Assembly (NCBI GenBank): GCA_017469685.1
Contig: JAFUFW010000040.1
Span: forward strand, 1 to 40,248
Length of the DNA stretch: 40,248 bases
Reading direction: 5' to 3'
Origin: Bacteroidaceae bacterium
Lineage (GTDB): Bacteria; Bacteroidota; Bacteroidia; Bacteroidales; Bacteroidaceae
Position 1 is the first letter of the stretch, and every line of letters begins with the position of its first letter. Under the pieces are notes generated by a model that made no database searches, was not told the DNA's origin, and was given only the letters and a program-made list of their open reading frames with translations. This document shows, piece after piece, positions 1 to 7,187 of this stretch. A program made the position numbers and the translations under genes.

Positions 1-273
1 CATGCCACCCATCAAGGCCATCACCTTGCAGCCTGGCTTCAAACCAGAGTCGGATGCATCGGCTATCTCGCCCACACATTCAATGCCTGGCACCACCGGA
101 GTGTTGATATAGTCGTTGTCGGCCTCATACATACGCAGGATGGCTTCCGAGTGATTCAGCCCGGCAGCATGTACCTTCACCAGAACCCATCCTGGTCGCA
201 CCTTAGGGACAGGAATCTCGCTCACCTTTAAGTCTTCGGCCTTGCAGCAGCCATTTATCACGATAGCTTTCAT
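1..273 (-). CDS. zinc-type alcohol dehydrogenase / quinone oxidoreductase, N-terminal part (runs off the window)
   Basis: The first 91 residues are visible, starting with ATG at 271-273; the rest lies beyond the left edge. The segment reads as the GroES-like N-terminal domain of the medium-chain dehydrogenase/reductase family: MKAIVI start, VLVKVHAAGLNHSE around residues 31-43 and PVVPGIECVGEI at 59-70, the usual 'P..G.E..G.V' turn. The position that holds a zinc-ligand Cys in true alcohol dehydrogenases reads Asn-His here, so a quinone-oxidoreductase-type enzyme without catalytic zinc is possible. It begins 6 bases after the stop of the ferredoxin-fusion gene, so it is the last visible member of the operon that starts with the ACGX-repeat peptide. 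The family call is secure; substrate and any role in peptide modification are unknown. Confidence 0.8.
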   Translation of the reverse strand, partial: MKAIVINGCCKAEDLKVSEIPVPKVRPGWVLVKVHAAGLNHSEAILRMYEADNDYINTPVVPGIECVGEIADASDSGLKPGCKVMALMGGM

Positions 274-279
274 CTGTTT

Positions 280-894
280 TTATTCTAATCTTATGATGGC
301 CTCCACAGGACAGTTCTCAAAACAGTTGCCGCAATGCAGACAGTGCTCTGGCTGGATGCGGTAAGGCTCACCCGCTTCAATACATCCCTGGGGACAATTG
401 GCTTCACAAGTCCCGCACTGAATGCAGGCATCCGTAATCTGGAACCCCTTCTGTTCTGGTTTGGCGTTGCCCATCGTATAATAATAGCGGTCGATAGGAC
501 GTACACCAAGATTGAAGTACTCTATTTGCGCATCACGAATGACGAAGATGATACCGATGCTGCGGGTGTCACCGGGATAGACGTTGACTAAATAAGGCTG
601 TTCCTCGAAGATGACGTTCTTCCAATGCTCCTGCTCGGCATCTGATACAGGCCGGGCGATGGCCGACAGACGGATCATCTCCTTATATTTCGTCAATGCA
701 TGAATCTGTACATGGCCGTCAGAGAGCAACTGGCGGCAGAAGTTCTTTCCACGAGCTGTATAGAAATAGATTGCGTCGGGCTCAAAGTGGACAGCCGAGA
801 TGCTACGCACCTGCGGATGACCATTTTCATCAACTGTGGCAAATGAAAGAATACCTACATAACCGAGTTTCTTGATACAAGTTTGTGCGTCCAT
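280..894 (-). CDS. pyridoxamine 5'-phosphate oxidase-like flavoprotein fused to a 2x[4Fe-4S] ferredoxin domain
   Basis: 204 residues. Residues 1-130 look like the split-barrel FMN-binding (PPOX-like) fold: GYVGILSFATVDENGHPQVR at 11-30, then AIYFYTARGKNFC at 41-53. Residues 150-204 are a bacterial ferredoxin domain with two CxxCxxCxxxC clusters (C157/160/163/167 and C185/188/191/195); C171 is extra. This architecture suggests an FMN enzyme that takes electrons from, or gives them to, its own iron-sulfur clusters. ATG at 892-894 lies 6 bases after the stop of the radical SAM gene, so the two are translated from one message. A role supplying reducing electrons to the radical SAM enzyme is plausible but is inference; similar fusions occur away from peptide clusters. 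Confidence 0.85.
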   Translation of the reverse strand: MDAQTCIKKLGYVGILSFATVDENGHPQVRSISAVHFEPDAIYFYTARGKNFCRQLLSDGHVQIHALTKYKEMIRLSAIARPVSDAEQEHWKNVIFEEQPYLVNVYPGDTRSIGIIFVIRDAQIEYFNLGVRPIDRYYYTMGNAKPEQKGFQITDACIQCGTCEANCPQGCIEAGEPYRIQPEHCLHCGNCFENCPVEAIIRLE

Positions 895-900
895 GAGCAG

Positions 901-1944
901 TTAGTTTTTATCTGTTTGTTTCCAGCACTGAGGGTCTGGAGCATAAAAATTCTTGGTATAACCATAGGCCACAGCAGGGCAGCCACGGCAGAAACGGAGC
1001 AGTTCACACTTCTGGCACTTCTCAAACTTCTCATGCTGACGATACTGCTCCATCTTACTTCCATGGAAAACGTCATACAGCTCTTCGTTCACTGTACCCA
1101 CATAGCTGTCAAAACGCCGGCAAGCCATCAGCCGCCCCTCAGCACTGATGGTGAAGTGGCAGTTGCCGCAGTTGCATCCATCATAAATGGTATCGTCATC
1201 CAGGCCTTCAGGAATCTTAAATAATCCCTTCTCGTAAAGGAAGAGCGTCCAGAGGTGATCTTTCAGGTTGAAAGTGGTGTCGGAGTCTTTATACAGCTCG
1301 AACTTCGCCCAACATTCCTCCAAGAACTGACGATAGCGCAACGGCTCCACGTGCCAAGTTTCCATGTGGGCTTTGTCTTCGCTTGTGGGGCAATAACGGC
1401 CAAAGGCGAAAATATCCACTTTGTGCTCCACGATGACATCAATCAACTGCGGAATCTCATCGATATTCGCTGCCGAAATGGTTGACATGATGGCACAGTG
1501 CATCCCGCTTTTGCGGATGGTCTCGATGGCCCGTAGCGTGGCATCGAAGCAACCGGGCTTGCGAAACTTGTCATGCGTCTCGCGAAGCCCATCAAGGCTC
1601 AACTGATACTTTCGGCATCCCAGTGACTTCATCCGCTGGCACACCTCGTCCGAGAGATGGAATGGATTGCCCATCAGCGTGAAGGGGATGCCGCGGGAGT
1701 GAACCAGCTCCAGAAAATCCCAGAAGTGCGAGTGCAGAATGGGGTCGCCACCCGTAATATAAAGATAAGGTGTGCGCTGCATCCGCTCTGCCATGCGCTC
1801 CACGTTTGCAAGCACTGCCACCAGCCTCTCCCAAGGCATCTCTATGAGTTTCGGATGACCATTGGAGAAGATGTAGCAGTGCTTGCAACGCTGGTCGCAC
1901 TCATCGGTGATATGCCATTGGAATGCGAAGCTTTCTAATTTCAC
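901..1944 (-). CDS. radical SAM/SPASM peptide-modifying enzyme (ACGX-type system)
   Basis: 347 residues. The radical SAM cluster motif CxxxCxxC is at C16, C20 and C23 (TDECDQRCKHCY), followed by the glycine-rich SAM-binding strand (ITGGDP). The C-terminal 95 residues are a Cys-rich SPASM domain with Cys at 257, 259, 262, 275, 310, 313, 319, 322 and 340, enough for two auxiliary [4Fe-4S] clusters. SPASM enzymes of this size normally crosslink or epimerise ribosomal peptides. The Cys-repeat peptide encoded 63 bases upstream is the obvious substrate. The only in-frame start upstream of the conserved motif is a GTG at 1942-1944. I recall that annotation pipelines have a family name for 'radical SAM/SPASM protein, ACGX system', which fits this pairing; exact family membership could not be searched. 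Confidence 0.85.
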   Translation of the reverse strand: MKLESFAFQWHITDECDQRCKHCYIFSNGHPKLIEMPWERLVAVLANVERMAERMQRTPYLYITGGDPILHSHFWDFLELVHSRGIPFTLMGNPFHLSDEVCQRMKSLGCRKYQLSLDGLRETHDKFRKPGCFDATLRAIETIRKSGMHCAIMSTISAANIDEIPQLIDVIVEHKVDIFAFGRYCPTSEDKAHMETWHVEPLRYRQFLEECWAKFELYKDSDTTFNLKDHLWTLFLYEKGLFKIPEGLDDDTIYDGCNCGNCHFTISAEGRLMACRRFDSYVGTVNEELYDVFHGSKMEQYRQHEKFEKCQKCELLRFCRGCPAVAYGYTKNFYAPDPQCWKQTDKN

Positions 1945-2007
1945 AATTTGACAATTTTGCGATCCGACAATTGTAAAATGGTGAAATAGTCCAATCGTCC
2001 CACAGGA

Positions 2008-2220
2008 CTATTTCTCTCCAGCACCACAAGCCGTTCCACAGGCAGCGGGCTTCTCTTCAGCGGGCTTATCACCTGCACCACATGCACTTCCGCAGGCTGC
2101 CGGCTTCTCCTCGGCGGGCTTATCGCCAGCACCACATGCAGCACCACATGCAGCAGGCTTCTCAGCGTTTAACATCATTCCTTGTGCGCTGTGCGCAAAG
2201 TTAAAATCCATTCTTTTCAT
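2008..2220 (-). CDS. ACGX-repeat peptide, probable radical SAM RiPP precursor
   Basis: 70 residues, ATG at 2218-2220. Residues 1-21 form a Cys-free leader (MKRMDFNFAHSAQGMMLNAE). After it an 18-residue unit occurs three times, each with a doublet of ACGX tetrads: Cys 25/29, 43/47 and 61/65, with X = Ala, Ser or Thr in the first tetrad and Ala in the second. Doublets are separated by a charged DKPAEEKPA linker. Every Cys is followed by Gly and spaced CxxxC. The DNA repeats are nearly identical, showing recent duplication. It is first in the operon, directly upstream of the radical SAM enzyme and behind a Bacteroidota promoter. From memory, typical ACGX peptides carry many tandem tetrads without linkers, so the doublet-linker layout is unusual. 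A metal-binding peptide is the alternative. Confidence 0.8.
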   Translation of the reverse strand: MKRMDFNFAHSAQGMMLNAEKPAACGAACGAGDKPAEEKPAACGSACGAGDKPAEEKPAACGTACGAGEK

Positions 2221-2274
2221 AGTTTTTTTTGGGTAAAGTTAGACATTGCGGTCACTTTTTGTCTGTAACCGCCC

Positions 2275-2305
2275 CAAAGGTACTACCTTTTAACCAAAGG
2301 ACAAT
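2275..2305 (-). promoter_or_regulatory. promoter of the ACGX peptide operon
   Basis: On the minus strand a TACCTTTG -7 box (2275-2282) follows a TTG -33 element (2302-2304) with a 19-base spacer, the standard Bacteroidota housekeeping promoter. Transcription would start near 2268 and give a leader of about 50 bases before the peptide start. Confidence 0.7.
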
Positions 2306-2457
2306 GAACGGACATTGGTGTTAGTTGCTCTCTTTTGGAAACTATAACTATTTTTAAGTCATTTACAGAATCCAAGTTTACGAATAATTAACGAAATCCT
2401 CCCGCCGGGTACGGAACACAACGGGAGCGATGGCGGTGGATAGCTGTGACAATGACT

Positions 2458-2601
2458 CTACCTCTTTAATTTGCCTACTGTAAGGAGTGCGACACAGAGG
2501 ATGATGGCCATAGCCATGACCAGGACTGCAAGCTTCAGGAATGTGTGGCTCCTCCGGCTTGGACGTTGCCGCTCGGCTCGAAGAGACGCTTGACCCTTCA
2601 A
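2458..2601 (-). CDS. possible small single-TM peptide, perhaps truncated by the palindromic array
   Basis: A 47-codon frame beginning with TTG at 2599-2601 and ending TAG at 2458-2460. It has a basic N-terminus (RQRPSRRSHT) followed by one clear hydrophobic helix of about 20 residues (FLKLAVLVMAMAIILCVALL) and a basic tail. That is the pattern of a real membrane anchor rather than random sequence. No ATG is available before the helix, and the frame closes upstream at the TAA in the middle of the first palindrome, so the original start may have been lost. No family recognised. Confidence 0.25.
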   Translation of the reverse strand: MKGQASLRAERQRPSRRSHTFLKLAVLVMAMAIILCVALLTVGKLKR

Positions 2602-2602
2602 G

Positions 2603-2704
2603 AACCCTTAAGGGTTTTTGCCGGAACCCTTAACCCTTTTCGCGAAAACCCTTAAGGGTTCCGGACAGAAGGCTTAAGCCTTTTTTCGGGAAGGCATAAG
2701 GCAA
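2603..2704. repeat. palindromic tandem array, copy 1 (14-bp palindromes every 22 bp)
   Basis: Five 14-bp units begin at 2603, 2625, 2647, 2669 and 2691, exactly 22 bases apart. Units 1 and 3 are the perfect palindrome AACCCTTAAGGGTT, unit 4 is the variant perfect palindrome AAGGCTTAAGCCTT, and units 2 and 5 are degenerate. The 8-base spacers differ. A sister array with the same period lies at 26416-26517. Confidence 0.85.
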
Positions 2705-3039
2705 GGGGCGCACAGCCCAGCCATGCACCCCTCGCGGAACCATCGTTATATTTAATAAGGTGTAAATCGCCGCCCCTCAGAGGTCATCCGAGTACCACCG
2801 AAGCCCCTGCCGCGTGATTGTCCCAAACCGCGACAGAGTCAGCATAACTTTTTCCGAAATTTCCCGTTCGAGCAGCCCTTGCAGAGTCCCATATTATCAA
2901 ATCGCACCAATCCAAGAGTTCTATTTCTGTGAATTTTTACCTTGAGTCGCGCGGGGCGGCTCGTACCTATAGGTTTCTTTCAGCGTTTACTTTCGGTTTG
3001 TCTTCTTCGTATCTCAAATTCTGATGACTTTCATGACGC

Positions 3040-5136
3040 TCACTGCTCATGAATAATCTCCAATGCCCGATTAAGGATGATGTCTTCAGTAGAGGAGAAG
3101 ATTTCCTCGCGGGTTAGGGGCACTTCGTAGTCGGGCAGAAGACCGCGACCGTAGGGGAAGCGGTCGGAGACGTTGGTGGCGGTGACTGCCTTGACGAGTG
3201 GCAACTGGTATTCGATGTGGGTGTTCGGGAGGAAGAAGCGGGCGAACTTCAGGGCGGTCATGTAGTGATAGGCTGTGGCTGTCTCGCGGCCAATGGTCTT
3301 TGCGCGTCCCGCACGCACGAGGTGAGCGGGGAAGTCTGTGGCAGCACTGGCGGAGTTCTCGTTGGTGAGGATATAGATGGAAAATGCCTCTCCCCCGACA
3401 GACTCTCCCCCCGCCCTCCCTATGAGGGAGGGAGCGCTATCTTTTGATGGCTGCGTAGTTTTATCCTCTAAGGTGACTGTTCCCTCACTGATAGGAAGGG
3501 CGGGGGGAGAGTCCAGGTCTTTCTTGTTGTAATATCCTTCCATCCCTTCCACCTTGACAAACCCCTCAAACGGTTTCATATCGGCTGTCCAGTTGTAGCT
3601 GTGGGCGAAACTGGGGTAGGTGCTGTTGCTCATGACCTTCTGGTAGCCGAAGTTCGACGGTTCGTCCTTGACGAAGAACCGCACCAGACGCTCCTCACAA
3701 TCGGCATCGCCGCCGGGGTTGTCACGCACGTCAATAATCAGATAAGGTACGTGCGCGTGGGCGCGCAGGCTGTCCTCGATGGCATCCATCTGCACTTCGT
3801 TGAGGTGGAAGTGCGCCAGCGTCAGCAGGGCAATGCTGTCCTCGAGCATACGGAAACTCCAGTCCTCGCGCCGGTTCTGGCGCTGGTGGTTGTAGTAGGC
3901 CGTAGGCGCTGTAGCCTGTGGGGTGTAGCGCTTCACCTGGTTGGGTTTCAGGAAAGGAGCCTCCACGCTGATGCCGTCCGTGAAGGTGAGCCGCACGGGC
4001 TTGTCCCAGTAGTTGCCGCGATACTGCATCCACCAGTTCGTCAGTGTCTGCACGTCGCGTGTCGATTCAACTTGGGCATCGAAGAGACTCGTCTTAGAGC
4101 GGACATAAGTGGCATGTTCCTTGGCGCTGACACCGTTGATGGTCGCCACCTCCTTGCCGATATGCTCCTCATAGCCAGGCTGCACCAGGCGGACAAACAT
4201 ACGTTCGCCCAGCGTACAGAGCAGCACCGTGGGGTACTGCACATCCGTGCGGTTGTTGAAGAACGGGTTGGAGGACTGCCGCCAGGCGTGGCTGTCGTGC
4301 AGGAAGTCGGCCGTGAAAGCGTCGCCGATGAGGTCATAGAGTGTGCTGAAATGCACCTCTGCGGAATCCAGCCGAGCCCGTCCCTCGCGGATGAAAGCCT
4401 CCTCCCGTTCGGGCGTGATGATGTCGCGCAGCGAGGGGTAGCATTCGCGGATGCTCTGGATGAACACGTCGAAGTCTTCGTTGGCCTGTTCGCGGGTGAG
4501 CTTGGCAGGCGGCGTGAAGGGCTCGGGTTCCTTGAAGGTAGTTTGAAGCCCGAAAGGCGACATCGGGTCCATTGACTTACCGCCTTTGTCGATACTCAAG
4601 GCGATGTGCGGCTGTCCGACTTTCTGGAAGACGTAGCTGACGGTGCCCAGTACCGTGCCCGCCTTCACGCGCTGACCCGAGCGCCACTCGGTGTCGCCGC
4701 GCAGGCCTTCGAAGTGAATGGCACGTCCGTCATCCAGTTTCAGCGTCAGCGAGCCGTTGATGAACTTCTTCGGGTCGCGTACGTCGGAGTCGGTTTCCAG
4801 TTTCTCCCGCATGGCGTCGAAGCTCTTGGCATCGTCGTAGCCATAGGTCCGGCTGGTGTAGAGGTCGGACATATAGGTGAGGAAGAGGCCACTCACCTCG
4901 CCGTCGGCAGGGGCGATGACCTCCGTGCCTTCTGGCGCACCGATGACCAGTGTGCAGAAATTCGACTCGTGGTCAAGCAGGTCCTGAGGGCGCAGCAGGA
5001 CGTTGTCGCCCGCTTGCTGTCCCTTGATGGGCCAGAGCAGTGCCTCGCCATTGGAGGAAGACTTGGTTTCTTGTGCTCCTACCCCGCCGCAGCAAGCGGC
5101 CATGGCGAGCACCATCATCATGATTGTCTTTTTCAT
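3040..5136 (-). CDS. secreted S41-family peptidase with N-terminal M23-like domain
   Basis: 698 residues from ATG 5134-5136; the longer frame begins with a TTG three codons earlier. Signal peptide at 1-22 (MKKTIMMMVLAMAACCGGVGAQ). Residues about 30-200 resemble a LytM/M23 beta-barrel (IGAPEGTEVIAPADGEVSG, then GQRVKAGTVLGTVS), but the usual catalytic HxH reads PHIAL, so this part is probably a non-catalytic binding domain. Residues 210 to the end are an S41 (tail-specific/tricorn-like) protease: LIIDVRDNPGGD, then NENSASAATDF at 592-602 with the serine nucleophile, then GRETAT. A segment at about 542-583, just before the active-site serine, is encoded by a 113-bp inverted-repeat insertion yet leaves the frame open. 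Substrate unknown; probably periplasmic or surface proteolysis. Confidence 0.85.
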   Translation of the reverse strand: MKKTIMMMVLAMAACCGGVGAQETKSSSNGEALLWPIKGQQAGDNVLLRPQDLLDHESNFCTLVIGAPEGTEVIAPADGEVSGLFLTYMSDLYTSRTYGYDDAKSFDAMREKLETDSDVRDPKKFINGSLTLKLDDGRAIHFEGLRGDTEWRSGQRVKAGTVLGTVSYVFQKVGQPHIALSIDKGGKSMDPMSPFGLQTTFKEPEPFTPPAKLTREQANEDFDVFIQSIRECYPSLRDIITPEREEAFIREGRARLDSAEVHFSTLYDLIGDAFTADFLHDSHAWRQSSNPFFNNRTDVQYPTVLLCTLGERMFVRLVQPGYEEHIGKEVATINGVSAKEHATYVRSKTSLFDAQVESTRDVQTLTNWWMQYRGNYWDKPVRLTFTDGISVEAPFLKPNQVKRYTPQATAPTAYYNHQRQNRREDWSFRMLEDSIALLTLAHFHLNEVQMDAIEDSLRAHAHVPYLIIDVRDNPGGDADCEERLVRFFVKDEPSNFGYQKVMSNSTYPSFAHSYNWTADMKPFEGFVKVEGMEGYYNKKDLDSPPALPISEGTVTLEDKTTQPSKDSAPSLIGRAGGESVGGEAFSIYILTNENSASAATDFPAHLVRAGRAKTIGRETATAYHYMTALKFARFFLPNTHIEYQLPLVKAVTATNVSDRFPYGRGLLPDYEVPLTREEIFSSTEDIILNRALEIIHEQ
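3401..3513. repeat. 113-bp inverted-repeat element inserted in frame in the S41 protease gene
   Basis: Left arm 3401-3433 and right arm 3481-3513 are inverted copies of 33 bases with about three mismatches (both begin GACTCTCCCCCCGCCCT read inward), around a 47-base core. The arms are very C/G-skewed, unlike the host gene. The element plus flanking bases keeps the reading frame and encodes a Pro/Ser/Gly-rich loop (SAPSLIGRAGGES). It looks like a MITE-type or palindromic coding-tolerated element. Confidence 0.75.
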
Positions 5137-5236
5137 ATAATTCAATGTTTTTAAAGTTCACTCATACATTAAACGCTTTTGCACGCGATTCTTTACCCAT
5201 AAAAGATGTTAAAACAGCTCTTACTGTCTCACCAGC

Positions 5237-5386
5237 TCATAGTTCGTCACGCCGTTGTCCTGCATCAGCTTCTGCGTCGTCCATATTTCCCAGCCTATAA
5301 CAGGCATATTGCAGCATCCCGCGTCGTTCGGCCGCCATCTGCCGCTCCACATCCTTTGTCCTTTGGTGAATGTTCAGCATTCTCAT
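5237..5386 (-). pseudogene. probable remnant of a sigma-70 family gene (region 2 only)
   Basis: 49 codons, ATG 5384-5386, TGA 5237-5239. The segment RGMLQYACYRLGNMDDAEA resembles the start of sigma-70 region 2, where 'YA.RL.GD.DDAED..Q' is typical. The similarity stops at the DDAE position and the frame ends soon after, with no region 4. The overlapping +1 frame carries on as a short open stretch ending at TAA, consistent with an indel. A TATTTTTG -7-like box (5414-5421) sits 28 bases upstream. Alternative: an unrelated small protein. Assignment rests on pattern resemblance only. Confidence 0.4.
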
Positions 5387-5530
5387 TTTGAAGTCTCGTT
5401 TATCTATATGACGCAAAAATAACGAAAAAGACTTAAACCGCCGTGATTTTTTGCCTTAGAATCACCAATAAACCGTTATTCTTCCTTCTTTCCTGTAACA
5501 TGACTTCATTCATTCTTAAGGACAGAAAGT

Positions 5531-6421
5531 TTATTTCGTCGTAGAGAGGATGTCCGTCTCGGTGTCCTGATGCTCCATTGTGCGCTGGATGTCGCGGTAG
5601 TGGCGGCCGTGGTCGAGGCGGATGGCGAGTTTGAGGGCGATCATGTTGCCGTTGTCGGCGTAGGCGCTGAGGGTCCATTTGCCTAAGTAGGTCTGCACGC
5701 TGGCGCCGCCGTTGAAGGCGTTGTAGGTGTGGCGGTAGTCCTCGCCGCGGTTGTAGAAGCGGTAGAGGCCGCCGTAGAGGTAGAAGGACAGCTTCTCGGG
5801 GATGGCCTGCCACTGGCTGTAGAGCTGGACGTAGAAGAGGTTGCACTGGTTGTCGGCGTTCGACGGTGTCTGATAGAAATGACCATCCACGCGGGTGTAT
5901 TGCTCCAGATTGCAGTTGGCTTACAGCGTCTCATCGCCCAGTGCGGTCGTCAGCGTGTTGGCCAGCGAGGAGCCGAGGACGTAGCCGCTGTCGGGCTTCC
6001 GCACCTTAATATTAATCACGTACGCGATGTCCTCGCCGTAACGCAAGCCCGGGTTGTCGATGAACTCCACGCGCTGCACGCTCTGCATGTTCAGCGCCAG
6101 CAAGTCTTCCCGCGTGGCGACCAAGTCGTTGATGCGCACCTGTACGATGCCGAGGTTCGAGAGCGCCGTGATGCTGTTCGCGGCCTCATCAACGCGGATG
6201 CGCGGCAGTGCGAGTTTGGCCAGCAGCGCATACCCGTCTGCGGAGTTCTCCAGCTGCTGCCTCGTTGGGTAGAGCCACATCCCGTCCTCCTTCTGCACCG
6301 TCCGTGCCGCCTTCACCGCCACTTCCTTGAGCGTGGTGCTCTTCTCGATTTTCTCTTCTTGTGCCATCGCGGCCACCGCTGCGGCAGCCACGACCATCAT
6401 TGTCAGCATCATTCTTCTCAT
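5531..6421 (-). pseudogene. decayed TonB-receptor-like outer-membrane beta-barrel protein
   Basis: The intact first part (ATG 6419-6421, signal peptide MRRMMLTMMVVAAAAVAAMA) encodes a plug-like domain: QSVQRVEFIDNPGLRYGED and YVINIKVRKPDSGYVLG. It stops at a TAA (5921-5923). The same frame then continues without another stop into barrel-type sequence (ANCNLEQYTRVDGHFYQ, then YGGLYRFYNRGEDYRHTYNA) and ends with a C-terminal strand (NMIALKLAIRLDHG) at 5531. Intact members of this two-part family usually run to 700 or more residues; here under 300 codons remain, so most of the barrel is deleted and a nonsense codon is present. An ATG 11 codons upstream (6452-6454) is unlikely because the promoter -7 box lies inside that extension. 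Confidence 0.7.
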
Positions 6422-6441
6422 ACGTCCTTCGTTTTTTGCCG

Positions 6442-6474
6442 CAAAGGTACGCACTTCTCCCCTCCCCCACCAAA
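6442..6474 (-). promoter_or_regulatory. promoter of the decayed outer-membrane protein gene
   Basis: Minus strand TTTG (6471-6474), 21-base spacer, TACCTTTG (6442-6449). Transcription would begin about 15 bases before the ATG at 6421. Just upstream, an 11-bp direct repeat (CTGACATTTG at 6483-6492 and 6494-6503) has one helical turn of spacing and could bind a regulator. Confidence 0.6.
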
Positions 6475-6658
6475 TATTCTTCCTGACATTTGTCTGACAT
6501 TTGCCTTACGCTGGCCTGTCTGCCCCACAAATTAGCCCGCATTTGCAACTTTCGTCCCTGATTCTACGTCAAACAGACAGAAAGATGTAATAATTCAGTC
6601 CTGCGCAGGTCTTGATAACAGATTAACGTATTAAACGCATTTACGCATTAACAAGATT

Positions 6659-7069
6659 ATGGAACTGATGACAATTGCTATCGCTGCCCTCATGACTACC
6701 GCCGTGAACGCAGCAACTACAGAGAACAACCCTCAGCTGAAGACTCAGCATGAGTACGACACAGCGGGTCGGCCCATGGCGCGCACCACCTACGCCTGGA
6801 ACGGCGAGGAATGGCAACCGGCATTGCGATGGGAGTATCACTATACGACCACGGGCTATACTGTAGAACTCTCCCGCTGGAACCCGCGTCGGCACTGTTT
6901 CGACGAGGCTACGCATAAGACCGTCTACATTTTCACGCCCGACGCCACAGCCGCATACGTCACCACATACGCCCGCCGCAACGCGCACTCTGCTTTCGAG
7001 CTCACTGACAGCCTCCTCGCTGCTTTTCCGCAGTCGATGGCCGCGGACTTCCTCGCCGGGCGTCCCTGA
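6659..7069 (+). CDS. small secreted protein, possibly DUF3836 family
   Basis: 136 residues. A short hydrophobic N-terminus (MELMTIAIAALMTTAVNAA) reads as a signal peptide. The mature part contains HEYDTAGRPMARTTYAWNG and a second WEYHYTTTGYTVE unit, the 'YD..GR......Y.WNG..W' pattern seen in small exported Bacteroidota proteins annotated DUF3836. No catalytic motif is visible and function is unknown. It stands alone on the plus strand between the decayed barrel gene and the menA unit, followed by a weak hairpin at 7150-7181. Base composition is similar to its neighbours. Confidence 0.65.
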   Translation: MELMTIAIAALMTTAVNAATTENNPQLKTQHEYDTAGRPMARTTYAWNGEEWQPALRWEYHYTTTGYTVELSRWNPRRHCFDEATHKTVYIFTPDATAAYVTTYARRNAHSAFELTDSLLAAFPQSMAADFLAGRP

Positions 7070-7088
7070 CAAAGCTTCTGCAACCCAT

Positions 7089-7104
7089 CCATAAATACTT
7101 TTTC
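7089..7104 (+). repeat. 16-bp sequence shared with 9938-9953
   Basis: CCATAAATACTTTTTC occurs about 20 bases after the stop of the 6659 gene and again 9 bases after the stop of the membrane-protein gene ending at 9929. Both copies are followed by a hairpin, suggesting duplicated 3'-end or terminator sequence. Confidence 0.5.
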
Positions 7105-7149
7105 AATTGAGACATTTTTACCTGTTTCATCATGCTTATAGATGAAACG

Positions 7150-7181
7150 CCGGGCGACCATCCGCGAGGACAGCCGCCCGG
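7150..7181. terminator. possible hairpin between convergent genes
   Basis: CCGGGCG (7150-7156) pairs with CGCCCGG (7175-7181) around an 18-base loop. There is no strong T-run. Its position between convergent genes suggests a weak bidirectional terminator. Confidence 0.35.
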
Positions 7182-7187
7182 ATTCGT

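Larger units (their letters stand above)
2283..3039. other. 0.75-kb intergenic stretch
   Basis: No convincing full gene is visible. It holds the operon promoter at its left end, a possible 47-residue membrane peptide (2458-2601), the 22-bp-period palindromic array (2603-2704) and an imperfect hairpin just after it (2704-2711 pairing with 2725-2732, one mismatch). The stretch 2740-3039 is lower in GC, has stops in all frames and shows nothing I recognise; it may be degraded sequence. Confidence 0.6.

Noticed and set aside
2008-2220. Metallothionein as the identity of the Cys-rich peptide
   Set aside because: Cys residues occur only in strict ACGX doublets, with a leader and an adjacent radical SAM/SPASM gene, which favours a modified peptide.
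2603-2704. CRISPR-like appearance of regularly spaced repeats
   Set aside because: The spacers are only 8 bases long, the repeats are 14-base palindromes and no cas gene is present.
2740-3039. A structured RNA or a lost gene in the long gap before the protease gene
   Set aside because: No tRNA-like or riboswitch-like fold and no open frame of useful length could be recognised.
3601-4575. 324-codon open frame on the plus strand
   Set aside because: It lies entirely antisense to the S41 protease gene, whose domains are clear; the composition is that of a shadow frame.
6452-6454. Upstream ATG as start of the decayed outer-membrane gene
   Set aside because: The TACCTTTG promoter box at 6442-6449 would lie inside the coding region, and the signal peptide begins at 6421.
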